Of a DNA stretch of 13,141 bases, positions 6,916 through 13,141 are shown piece after piece; position 1 is the stretch's first letter, and each line of letters starts with the position of its first letter. The notes under the pieces are model-generated. The model was not told the DNA's origin, made no database searches, and saw nothing but the letters and a program-made list of their open reading frames with translations. Source of the DNA: Coprothermobacterota bacterium (lineage in GTDB: Bacteria; Caldisericota; JANLFM01); contig JAPLHX010000282.1 of assembly GCA_026389415.1 (NCBI GenBank), positions 1-13,141 of the forward strand, read 5' to 3'. Both the position numbers and the translations under genes were made by a program.

Positions 6916-8103
6916 ATGGATCGTATTCAGGAGAAACTGGCTGCTTTTGGCGAGCGGAAGAGGCAAGTGGTAGACCCTGGCCTTTATTTCTATCTACGCA
7001 CGGTGGATCAGCTGGACGGAGCCCATGTCTGGACCGGTGGGAAGCGGATGCTGATGTTGGCTTCCTACTCCTATCTCGGCCTGATCGGTCATCCCAAAAT
7101 CAATGCGGCTGCGCGCCAAGCGTTGGAAAAATACGGCACGGGCACGCACGGCGTGCGTATTCTGGCCGGCACCTTACCTGTGCACGTGGAATTGGAGGAA
7201 GAGATTGCCCGCTTCAAGGGAACCGAAGCGGCCATCGCCTATGCCTCTGGTTACGGAACCAACCTTTCTACTATTTCCACTCTCCTGGGTCGCAACGACA
7301 TCGTAATCTGCGACAAGATCAATCACGCTTCCATCGTCGACGGTTGCCTGCTTTCAGGAGCGAAGCTCCTTCGTTTTCAGCATAACGATATGAATAGCTT
7401 GCGAGAACAGTTGGAGAAGGTCAAAGACGAGGATGGTGGCAAGTTGGTCGTGGTGGATGCCGTTTTCTCGATGGATGGAGACGTGACCCCACTGCCGGAA
7501 GTGGTAGATCTTTGTCGCGAGTACAACACGTGGCTGATGGTGGACGAAGCGCATTCTTTGGGAGTGTTGGGCAAGACCGGTCATGGCATCGAGGAACACT
7601 TCGGTTTGCATGACGCGATTCCAGTCAACATGGGCACCTTGTCCAAGACGATTCCTGCTGTAGGCGGGTATATTGCCGGCTCCCGCGAGTTGATTGACTT
7701 CCTCAAGCACAATGCCCGCGCCTTCGTATTCTCCGCGGCGTTGCCCCCACCGGCGGCGGCGGCGGCTCGTGCGGCCTTTCAGGTGATTGAGGAAGAACCC
7801 TGGCGGGTGGGAAAGGTGCAGGAAAACGCTCGCTTGTTCAAAGAGGGTTTGGAAAGCTTAGGATTCTCCACCTTTAACTCCCAAACACCGGTCGTACCCA
7901 TCCTGATCGGTGACGAAGATACGACCCTGCGGGTAACTCGTTTCTGCCAGGACCAAGGTCTTTTCGTACTACCCGTCCTGTCCCCTGCCGTGCCGCCGTT
8001 GACCGCCCGCCTCCGCACTACGGTGACCTCCCTCCATTCTTCCAAGGACATCGCTTTCGCGTTAGATGTTCTATCCCGCGCCAAGAAAATCTTCAACTTG
8101 TAA
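6916..8103 (+). CDS. PLP-dependent alpha-oxoamine synthase (BioF/Kbl family)
   Basis: A 395-residue fold-type I PLP enzyme that condenses an amino acid with an acyl-CoA and releases CO2 and CoA. Family marks are YSYLGL near residue 55, GTGTHGVRILAGT, the ring-stacking His137 (INHASIVDG), MVDEAHSLG with PLP-binding Asp210, and GTLSKTIPAVGGY with the Schiff-base Lys244. Length fits 8-amino-7-oxononanoate synthase, glycine C-acetyltransferase and relatives. The lysine motif GTLSK differs from the usual GTLGKALG of BioF and Kbl, so the acyl-CoA and amino acid are uncertain. Biotin synthesis would make sense beside a biotin-dependent decarboxylase, but no other bio gene is here. ATG 6916 has AAGGAG five bases upstream. 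Glutamyl-tRNA synthetase follows eight bases later. Confidence 0.88.
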   Translation: MDRIQEKLAAFGERKRQVVDPGLYFYLRTVDQLDGAHVWTGGKRMLMLASYSYLGLIGHPKINAAARQALEKYGTGTHGVRILAGTLPVHVELEEEIARFKGTEAAIAYASGYGTNLSTISTLLGRNDIVICDKINHASIVDGCLLSGAKLLRFQHNDMNSLREQLEKVKDEDGGKLVVVDAVFSMDGDVTPLPEVVDLCREYNTWLMVDEAHSLGVLGKTGHGIEEHFGLHDAIPVNMGTLSKTIPAVGGYIAGSRELIDFLKHNARAFVFSAALPPPAAAAARAAFQVIEEEPWRVGKVQENARLFKEGLESLGFSTFNSQTPVVPILIGDEDTTLRVTRFCQDQGLFVLPVLSPAVPPLTARLRTTVTSLHSSKDIAFALDVLSRAKKIFNL

Positions 8104-8111
8104 GGAGAGAG

Positions 8112-9560
8112 ATGAGCGTTCGCGTTCGATTTGCCCCCAGTCCCACGGGAGAACTTCACATCGGTGGACTCCGCACTGCCCTGTTCAATTTCCTGCTGGC
8201 CCGAAAACACAGTGGAACTTTCATCTTGCGGATCGAGGACACCGACCGCAAACGGTTCGATCAACATTCGGCCGACCACATTCAGCAGGCTTTGCGCTGG
8301 GCCGGCCTCGATTGGGACGAGGGACCGATCTTTCAATCGCAGCGGATCGAGATCTATCAAAAATATAGCCAAGAGCTGGTGGATCGGGGAGCGGCCTACC
8401 CCTGTTTCTGTACCCCCGAACGGCTGGAACAGATGCGCAAGGCGCAGGAAGCGCAAAAGTTGCCACCTCGTTACGACCGGCGCTGCCGAGCTCTTTCCCC
8501 GCGGGAGCGTAACCAATTTCTAGTGGAAGGATACCCCCACACCATCCGCATGATGGTGCCGGAAGGAACTACCTCCTTTCACGATATCGTGTATGGTAAC
8601 ATCACAGTGCGCAACCAAGAGCTAGACGACCAAGTCTTGATGCGGTCAGACGGATACCCCACCTATCACCTGGGCCACTTGGTGGACGACCACTTGATGC
8701 AGATCACACAGGTCATTCGAGGTGAAGAATGGTTGCCCTCCACACCCAAGCACGTCATCCTCTATCATGCCTTCGGTTGGGAAATACCCCAGCTTTGCCA
8801 CGTGCCGAACATCCTGGCCGGGCGAGGACAGGGGAAACTGTCAAAACGGCATGGCGCTGTGTCGGTGATCGCTTACATGCAGGAAGGATACCTGCCGCAG
8901 GCCGTCATTAACTTCCTGGCGTTACTAGGGTGGTCGCCAGGAAACGACCAGGAAATTTTCACAATGGAGGAGTTGATCCAGGCATTTTCCTTGGAGCGAG
9001 TTGCCCACACCGGCGCCATCTTCAACCGGGAAAAACTGAACTTCACCAACGGATACTACATCCGGCAAACGCCCTTGGCTGAATTGGCTTGCCAAATCAA
9101 ACCCTACCTTGTGCAGGCCGGGCAGATCTCTGCGGAAGATACTATACAGCAGCCGTTCCTGCTGCAAGCTTTGCAAACCGTACAGGAACGGATGAAAACA
9201 TTATCGGAAGCGCCGGACCTCCTCTCTTTCTACTTCAACCCGCCGGAAGTACCCGCCTCCCTTCTGGTGCCTAAGAAGTCTACAATGGAAGAGATCCGCG
9301 CCTCTTTGGCTGGCGCGATCTCGCTGCTTTCCACCATCGAGGATTTCACGGCTCCGGTATTAGAGAAAGCATTACGCCAGTATACTGTAGAAAACGGATT
9401 GGCCACTGCACGAGTTCTCTGGCCGATCCGGGCCGCGCTGACCGGAAAAGAGGCCTCACCCGGCGCCTTCGAGGTGCTGCAGGTGCTGGGAAAAGATGAA
9501 AGCCTGCGTCGTTTGGAGAAGGCCCTGACGGTACTGGATTCCCCAAAGACTCTGGATTAG
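8112..9560 (+). CDS. gltX: glutamyl-tRNA synthetase
   Basis: Class I aminoacyl-tRNA synthetase of 482 residues, usual length, charging tRNA-Glu in the cytosol. The N-terminus RFAPSPTGELHIGG contains the HIGH-type signature (His16), followed by FNFLLAR and RIEDTDRKR. The KMSKS-type loop is KLSKRHG with Lys242 and Lys245. A putative zinc knuckle is formed by CFC in YPCFCTPE and a further Cys in YDRRCR. The C-terminal helical anticodon-binding region spans roughly residues 320-480. ATG 8112 has AAGGAG five bases upstream that overlaps the stop of the preceding gene, implying one transcript. Whether it also mischarges tRNA-Gln cannot be judged here; no gat genes are in the window. Confidence 0.96.
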   Translation: MSVRVRFAPSPTGELHIGGLRTALFNFLLARKHSGTFILRIEDTDRKRFDQHSADHIQQALRWAGLDWDEGPIFQSQRIEIYQKYSQELVDRGAAYPCFCTPERLEQMRKAQEAQKLPPRYDRRCRALSPRERNQFLVEGYPHTIRMMVPEGTTSFHDIVYGNITVRNQELDDQVLMRSDGYPTYHLGHLVDDHLMQITQVIRGEEWLPSTPKHVILYHAFGWEIPQLCHVPNILAGRGQGKLSKRHGAVSVIAYMQEGYLPQAVINFLALLGWSPGNDQEIFTMEELIQAFSLERVAHTGAIFNREKLNFTNGYYIRQTPLAELACQIKPYLVQAGQISAEDTIQQPFLLQALQTVQERMKTLSEAPDLLSFYFNPPEVPASLLVPKKSTMEEIRASLAGAISLLSTIEDFTAPVLEKALRQYTVENGLATARVLWPIRAALTGKEASPGAFEVLQVLGKDESLRRLEKALTVLDSPKTLD

Positions 9561-9626
9561 CGGGTGGTGCGACTCCGGCAGACAAGTCTTCTACCCGTGA
9601 TTACCGCTAGGGGCTCTGGGGTTTTT
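9561..9626 (+). terminator. weak hairpin and T-run after gltX
   Basis: CGGGTGG at 9561-9567 can pair with CTACCCG at 9591-9597 (one G-U), with an inner four-pair stem GACT/AGTC. The stem begins right after the stop codon. The nearest T-run (TTTTT, 9622-9626) is 25 bases further on, so it is not a classical terminator. Nothing else is evident in the 178 bases to the next gene. Confidence 0.3.
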
Positions 9627-9738
9627 CTTCCAATCCAGCGGAAGGGAATGGCCGATTCTCGGGGGGAAGACGTGCACTTTCATGACTGGCGGTTTCTGAG
9701 CTGATGCTTAGTTGGTTGATGAGTGCTCAGTTCCGGCC

Positions 9739-10617
9739 ATGGAGTTGACATCCGGGATGGGTTCACGAGCCTGGGGAGCGAACGGGATGCTTCTCCTGGC
9801 AGCCCTGCTCTGGGGTTTAGGGTTCGTCGCCCAGCGCGCCGGAGCCGAATTCGTCAGTCCCTTCTGGTTCAATACCATCCGCTTTGGCATCGGCACCCTG
9901 GCTCTAGTACCTGCCATCTTGCTGCGGCCGCGGCCGTTGGGGAAACGTCCGCTGAAATTGCATTGGGGTGGGGGCGTATTGCTGGGCCTGCTGGTGGCTT
10001 CAGCCGTCGGTTTTCAGCAGTTTGGCATGCAGACGACGACGGCCGGTAAAGCCGGTTTCATCGTGGGGATGTACATGGTCTTGGTTCCCCTGTTGGGTAT
10101 GGTGCTCGGCCATCGGCCAGGATGGGGGAGTTGGCTGGGCGTACTGGTCAGCGCGATCGGCTTGTATTTTCTCTCCGTGCAGAGTGATTTCCGCATAGAT
10201 CCTGGAGATTTGCTGTTGCTGGCGAGCGCCGGCATCTATGCCGTACAGGTTCTGCTCGTTGCTTGGCTTTCTCCTCAGGTAGACGCCCTCTGGCTGGCTT
10301 GGGTGGAATTTGCCACGTGCATGGTAGCCAGCCTGGTCTGCGCTCTAATTTTCGAACCGTTTCCCTGGCCGGGAGTACAAATGGCCTGGTTTCCATTGTT
10401 ATACTCTGGCCTCGGTGCCGTAGCTATTGCCTTCACCCTGCAAATCCTGGGACAGCGAAACGCCAATCCCACGAATGCCTCGATCATCATGAACCTGGAA
10501 TCCGTATTTGCCGCGGTGGGTGGATGGCTGATCCTGGGCGAAATCTTGAGCAGCCGATCACTGTTGGGCGGGGCATTGATGTTCGTGGGAGTCTTCCTAG
10601 CACGATTGAAACCGTAA
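9739..10617 (+). CDS. EamA/DMT superfamily membrane transporter
   Basis: Drug/metabolite transporter-type inner membrane protein of about 292 residues with roughly ten hydrophobic helices in two EamA repeats. The first begins LLLAALLWGLGFVAQRAGAEF, and the second corresponds to DLLLLASAGIYAVQVLLVAW and onward. Near the end, NATNP-like NANPTNASIIMNLE and GGWLILGEIL are typical of the family. Substrates range from amino acids to metabolites, and none can be assigned. The start is uncertain: TTG 9712, ATG 9739, ATG 9757 and ATG 9787 are all in frame. Only 9787 has a clear Shine-Dalgarno (GGGGAG, eight bases upstream), but it would begin directly in helix one. I give 9739 as a compromise. Probably separate from gltX. 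Confidence 0.85.
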   Translation: MELTSGMGSRAWGANGMLLLAALLWGLGFVAQRAGAEFVSPFWFNTIRFGIGTLALVPAILLRPRPLGKRPLKLHWGGGVLLGLLVASAVGFQQFGMQTTTAGKAGFIVGMYMVLVPLLGMVLGHRPGWGSWLGVLVSAIGLYFLSVQSDFRIDPGDLLLLASAGIYAVQVLLVAWLSPQVDALWLAWVEFATCMVASLVCALIFEPFPWPGVQMAWFPLLYSGLGAVAIAFTLQILGQRNANPTNASIIMNLESVFAAVGGWLILGEILSSRSLLGGALMFVGVFLARLKP

Positions 10618-10620
10618 CGG

Positions 10621-10733
10621 GTGATGCGGTAAGCGATCCAAATGGTGCCGGACAAGTCATTGACACTGATCGATAGGAATTTTAAGATGTATTTTGTATA
10701 CTGTATTCTACTGATGAGCAACTACCGCATCAC
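10621..10733. repeat. 11-bp inverted repeat flanking a promoter
   Basis: GTGATGCGGTA at 10621-10631 occurs as its exact reverse complement TACCGCATCAC at 10723-10733. The arms lie on either side of the promoter at 10660-10688. They could be two operator half-sites for a regulator that loops DNA, or the stem of a long-range fold. The repeat is seen directly; the role is inferred. Confidence 0.6.
10660..10688 (+). promoter_or_regulatory. sigma70-like promoter for the MoaD-AOR operon
   Basis: A perfect -35 box TTGACA (10660-10665) is separated by 17 bases from TAAGAT (10683-10688), which keeps the three key -10 positions T, A and final T. It lies 82 bases before the sulfur carrier start, inside an inverted repeat. 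This is the best promoter match I noticed in the window. Confidence 0.6.
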
Positions 10734-10769
10734 TCTAGTTGGTAGCTTCAATCTAAGGAAAGGAAAGAA

Positions 10770-11051
10770 ATGAAAACCAGTGCTCCTCCAATCAAGGTTT
10801 TTTTCAGTGTTCCCACGATTACGAAGGGACAATTCCAGGAAATCATGGTAGATAGCGATTCTGCGACCGTGGAATCCGTGCTGAAAAAGCTGGCCGAAGA
10901 CAGTACAGTACCCGTTTCCATCTTCCTGGAATCCGGTCAATGGAAAAAGGACTATATCATCATTGTAAACGGTACAATCACCAGGGATCCCAGCGTCGGT
11001 TTGAAAGATCAGGATCGCGTTCTGATAACCACCATGATGGGTGGTGGTTGA
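10770..11051 (+). CDS. MoaD/ThiS-like sulfur carrier protein
   Basis: A 93-residue ubiquitin-like beta-grasp protein. Features are the opening strand IKVFFSVPTI, a helix ATVESVLKKLAE, a strand IIIVNGTIT, the typical LKDQDRVLI turn and strand, and a C-terminus of Met-Met-Gly-Gly-Gly. The terminal glycines are where MoaD-type proteins are adenylated and thiocarboxylated before giving sulfur to molybdopterin. It stands 56 bases upstream of a tungsten-type oxidoreductase, so a role in making its dithiolene cofactor is the natural inference. ATG 10770 has purine-rich AAGGAAAGGAAAG upstream. No MoaE or MoeB is in the window. ThiS or another sulfur relay remains possible. Confidence 0.83.
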   Translation: MKTSAPPIKVFFSVPTITKGQFQEIMVDSDSATVESVLKKLAEDSTVPVSIFLESGQWKKDYIIIVNGTITRDPSVGLKDQDRVLITTMMGGG

Positions 11052-11107
11052 TTGAAGAGCCAACCGGATGACCAAAATCTCAACTCTATTTCTCGGAGGA
11101 CATTGAA

Positions 11108-12931
11108 ATGATCTACAAATTGCTAGAGATTGATCTGACTACAAATACTGTAAACACCACCGAAATTCCCAGAGCCACGATCGAGAAATACCTCGGCGGA
11201 CGCGGCCTGGGAGCAAAGTTGCTGTTGGATTATTTACCGGCGAAGACCGATCCTTTGGGACCGGAAAACGTCATGATCTGGCTTACGGGTCCTTTGACGG
11301 GCAGTCTGGCTCCGGGCTGTACAAAACACGCCGTCATTACCAAATCACCCCAGTCGAACGGTTTCGTGGACAGCTACTCCAGCGGCGGGGTTGGTTTCAA
11401 CCTGGCGTATGCCGGCTATTACGGTCTAGTCGTTCGCGGTAAAGCGAAAACCCCTTCCTACATTTACGTCCGAGACGATCAGGTAGAAATTCGAGATGCT
11501 GCTCATCTCTGGGGTCTCGATTCCTTTGAAGCTTCTTCACGGCTGCTAAAGGAACTCGGCGAAGCGGGCTTCGGACATGCCGTGATCGGACCCGCCGGTG
11601 AGAACCTGGTAAAGTTCGCCTGCATCAACAATGACTTTTTCCGTCAGGCAGCCAGGGGCGGCGTAGGAGCAGTGATGGGCTCGAAGAATCTCAAGGCTTT
11701 GGTGGTGAAGGGCACGGGCAGCGTTCCCTGCCGTGACATCAAGGGTTTCTTGCGGCTTCATCACGAAAAGATGGCAGCGGCTCGGACCAGTTGGGGCGCT
11801 GTGGCACATAAGAGAGCCGGAACCGCTACTACGTTCGATGCGACGCAAGAGGCAGGCATGCTGCCCACTAAGAACTTCCAGTTTGGAACGTTTGCTCCTG
11901 CGGCCGGAAACCTCGATTCTGCCGGAGTTGTCAAGAAGTCGAAGGGCTCCGTCTCTTGTTTGGGTTGCACGGTACCCTGCGGCAAAATTCTGGAATGTGT
12001 CAATTCGAACCAGACTGTATTTCGGTTGGAGGGACCCGAGTATGAGACCACGGGATTACTGGGTACCAACCTGGGCATCAGCAGCATGGATGCGGTAGCA
12101 GAAGCCAATATGATCTGTGACAAGCTTGGAATAGACACAATGTCCGCCGGCGCCGCAATCAGTTTTCTGATGGAGGCCTTCCAAAAAGGAATGATCCCCA
12201 GTGAGTTCACCGAGCAAGCGGGGATCGCGTTCGGCGATGTAGCCGGGACCTTCAAGCTATTGTCGGATATTGCTTACCGTAAGGGCATCGGCGCCTGGGC
12301 CGCAGAGGGGGTTGCTTATTTGGCCGAGAAAATTGGACAGAACTCCAGCCACTTTGCCATGCACTCCAAGGGTCTGGGTTTCCCGGCCTACGACCCCAGA
12401 CGGGCCTTTGGCGCTGGCTTGGCATATGCAGTGTCTCCCAGGGGAGCCTGCCATCGACGGGCGTGGCCTCCTGCGCTGGAAGTCTTTGGAGACTTGCCGC
12501 CCTATACGCCGGTTGGAAAGGGAGAAGCCATCAAAGGGCTTTATGATGAACGCAATATCCTGCATTCTCTGGTTGCCTGCGACTTCCAAAGCTTTGCAGT
12601 GCCCGTTTCCCTGGCAGAATTCAATCAGTACTTGCAACTGGTTACGGATCTTGAGTTTTCCGAAGAAGAGCTTCAGCACATTGCAGATCGAATCGAAACA
12701 GCGATCCGGCTGTTTAATGCCCGCGAGGGTTTGTCCCGCAAGGACGACACTCTCCCCGGTCGCGTGTTGGATGATCCGATGCCGGACGGGCCTGCCCAAG
12801 GGCAATACATTACCCAGGCGGGGTTGGACCGCATGCTGGATGATTACTATATCAGCCGAGGATGGGATAAAAATGGAATCCCGACCCAGGAAACTTTGAA
12901 AAAATACGCGATAGAAGAGGGGCTGCGGTGA
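11108..12931 (+). CDS. aldehyde:ferredoxin oxidoreductase (tungsten-dependent AOR family)
   Basis: A 607-residue cytosolic enzyme that oxidises aldehydes to acids, or runs in reverse, with ferredoxin-type electron transfer. Length matches the 605-residue Pyrococcus furiosus enzyme. The [4Fe-4S] ligands are Cys284, Cys287 and Cys291 (CLGCTVPC) plus Cys491 (LVACDF), nearly the same spacing as in that enzyme. Pterin-binding signatures include GGRGLGAKLL (30-39), AARGGVGAVMGSKNLKA, the first Asp motif DKLGID (Asp338 to Asp343), and DPRRAFGAG with RGACHRR. In the second pterin motif the usual Asp five residues before the cluster Cys appears to be His486, an oddity. ATG 11108 has GGAGGA seven bases upstream. 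The downstream Fe-S gene overlaps the stop (GTGA), so the two are co-translated. Which AOR subfamily and aldehyde is unclear. Confidence 0.94.
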   Translation: MIYKLLEIDLTTNTVNTTEIPRATIEKYLGGRGLGAKLLLDYLPAKTDPLGPENVMIWLTGPLTGSLAPGCTKHAVITKSPQSNGFVDSYSSGGVGFNLAYAGYYGLVVRGKAKTPSYIYVRDDQVEIRDAAHLWGLDSFEASSRLLKELGEAGFGHAVIGPAGENLVKFACINNDFFRQAARGGVGAVMGSKNLKALVVKGTGSVPCRDIKGFLRLHHEKMAAARTSWGAVAHKRAGTATTFDATQEAGMLPTKNFQFGTFAPAAGNLDSAGVVKKSKGSVSCLGCTVPCGKILECVNSNQTVFRLEGPEYETTGLLGTNLGISSMDAVAEANMICDKLGIDTMSAGAAISFLMEAFQKGMIPSEFTEQAGIAFGDVAGTFKLLSDIAYRKGIGAWAAEGVAYLAEKIGQNSSHFAMHSKGLGFPAYDPRRAFGAGLAYAVSPRGACHRRAWPPALEVFGDLPPYTPVGKGEAIKGLYDERNILHSLVACDFQSFAVPVSLAEFNQYLQLVTDLEFSEEELQHIADRIETAIRLFNAREGLSRKDDTLPGRVLDDPMPDGPAQGQYITQAGLDRMLDDYYISRGWDKNGIPTQETLKKYAIEEGLR

Positions 12932-13141
12932 AACTGCAATTCATTCAGAAGGAATGTGTCGGTTGTGAGGAGTGTTCTCTAATTTGCACGCTCGTGCACG
13001 AAGGAGTCACCGGGCTGGAGCAAGCCAGGATCAAGATCACCAGGAACTACCCTTCCCTATTAGATCCATTGTTCAAAGCCTTTTTTTGCCGGGACTGCAA
13101 CAATGCCAAGTGCATCGAAGCCTGTCCAACCCTTGCCCTGA
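12928..13141 (+). CDS. ferredoxin-like 4Fe-4S subunit of AOR (partial, 3' end outside window)
   Basis: The first 71 codons of an iron-sulfur protein cut by the window edge. GTG 12928 overlaps the AOR stop in a GTGA junction. The first cysteine set is C-x2-C-x2-C-x3-C (Cys10, 13, 16, 20; CVGCEECSLIC), and a second begins CRDCNNAKCIEAC. This pattern is typical of electron-transfer subunits of the HycB/DmsB/AorA kind carrying several [4Fe-4S] clusters. It would pass electrons between AOR and ferredoxin or another partner. GAGGGG lies about seven bases before GTG. The total length and any further subunits are unknown. Confidence 0.87.
   Translation, partial: MKLQFIQKECVGCEECSLICTLVHEGVTGLEQARIKITRNYPSLLDPLFKAFFCRDCNNAKCIEACPTLAL

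Noticed and set aside
7779..8516. Minus-strand open frame of 245 codons
   Set aside because: It is antisense to the oxoamine synthase and gltX, both secure, and its translation shows no recognisable domain.
9561..9738. tRNA or other structured RNA in the gltX-EamA spacer
   Set aside because: No TTCGA-type T loop, no acceptor-stem pairing or CCA end; only a weak hairpin is seen.
10263..10676. Plus-strand frame in another register over the EamA gene end
   Set aside because: It overlaps a hydrophobic, clearly family-like transporter frame and shows no domain.
1..13141. CRISPR array, insertion sequence or phage genes
   Set aside because: No regularly spaced repeats, transposase, integrase or terminal inverted repeats with target duplication were found. 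The only exact tandem repeat outside a gene is the two-copy 26-bp unit at 6791-6842.

Overview
The window looks like chromosomal DNA from an anaerobic bacterium of middling GC content. All complete genes are on the + strand, packed with short gaps and good Shine-Dalgarno sequences. The gene content suggests anaerobic energy metabolism: a sodium-pumping biotin-dependent acyl-CoA decarboxylase and a tungsten-type aldehyde:ferredoxin oxidoreductase with an iron-sulfur partner. The Thr-Pro-rich stretch after the lipoprotein lipobox resembles Chloroflexota lipoproteins (Anaerolineae or Dehalococcoidia style). That taxonomic guess is inference from style, not proof.

Layout. (1) 145-1257: a BMP/PnrA-type substrate-binding lipoprotein. 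(2) 1258-1468: a spacer with a possible promoter and a large two-tier hairpin. (3) 1469-2491: a zinc-dependent medium-chain alcohol dehydrogenase. (4) 2613-6700: a tight four-gene operon in the order alpha, delta, biotin carrier, beta (A-D-C-B), as in known Na+-translocating methylmalonyl-CoA decarboxylases. It ends in a perfect 16-bp hairpin at 6720-6755. (5) 6791-6842: a 26-bp tandem duplication in the leader of the next unit. (6) 6916-9560: an alpha-oxoamine synthase (BioF/Kbl family) followed 8 bp later by glutamyl-tRNA synthetase. (7) 9739-10617: an EamA/DMT transporter. (8) From 10660 to the window end: a good sigma70-like promoter inside an 11-bp inverted repeat, then a MoaD/ThiS-like sulfur carrier, an aldehyde:ferredoxin oxidoreductase, and the start of a ferredoxin-like subunit cut off by the window edge.

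How the genes may work together. The A-D-C-B operon would decarboxylate a carboxylated acyl-CoA, probably methylmalonyl-CoA. The CO2 would pass through biotin on the carrier subunit to the membrane beta subunit, which would export Na+. The AOR module would interconvert aldehydes and acids using ferredoxin, with the small beta-grasp protein a likely sulfur donor for its pterin cofactor. The alcohol dehydrogenase could link aldehydes and alcohols, but its substrate cannot be read from sequence.

The most unusual feature is the decarboxylase alpha gene. Its reading frame carries about 230 extra N-terminal residues resembling a GNAT acyltransferase fold, joined in frame to a normal-length carboxyltransferase. 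The junction has its own strong ribosome binding site and ATG (3303), so one gene may make both a 743-residue fusion and a 513-residue canonical alpha subunit.
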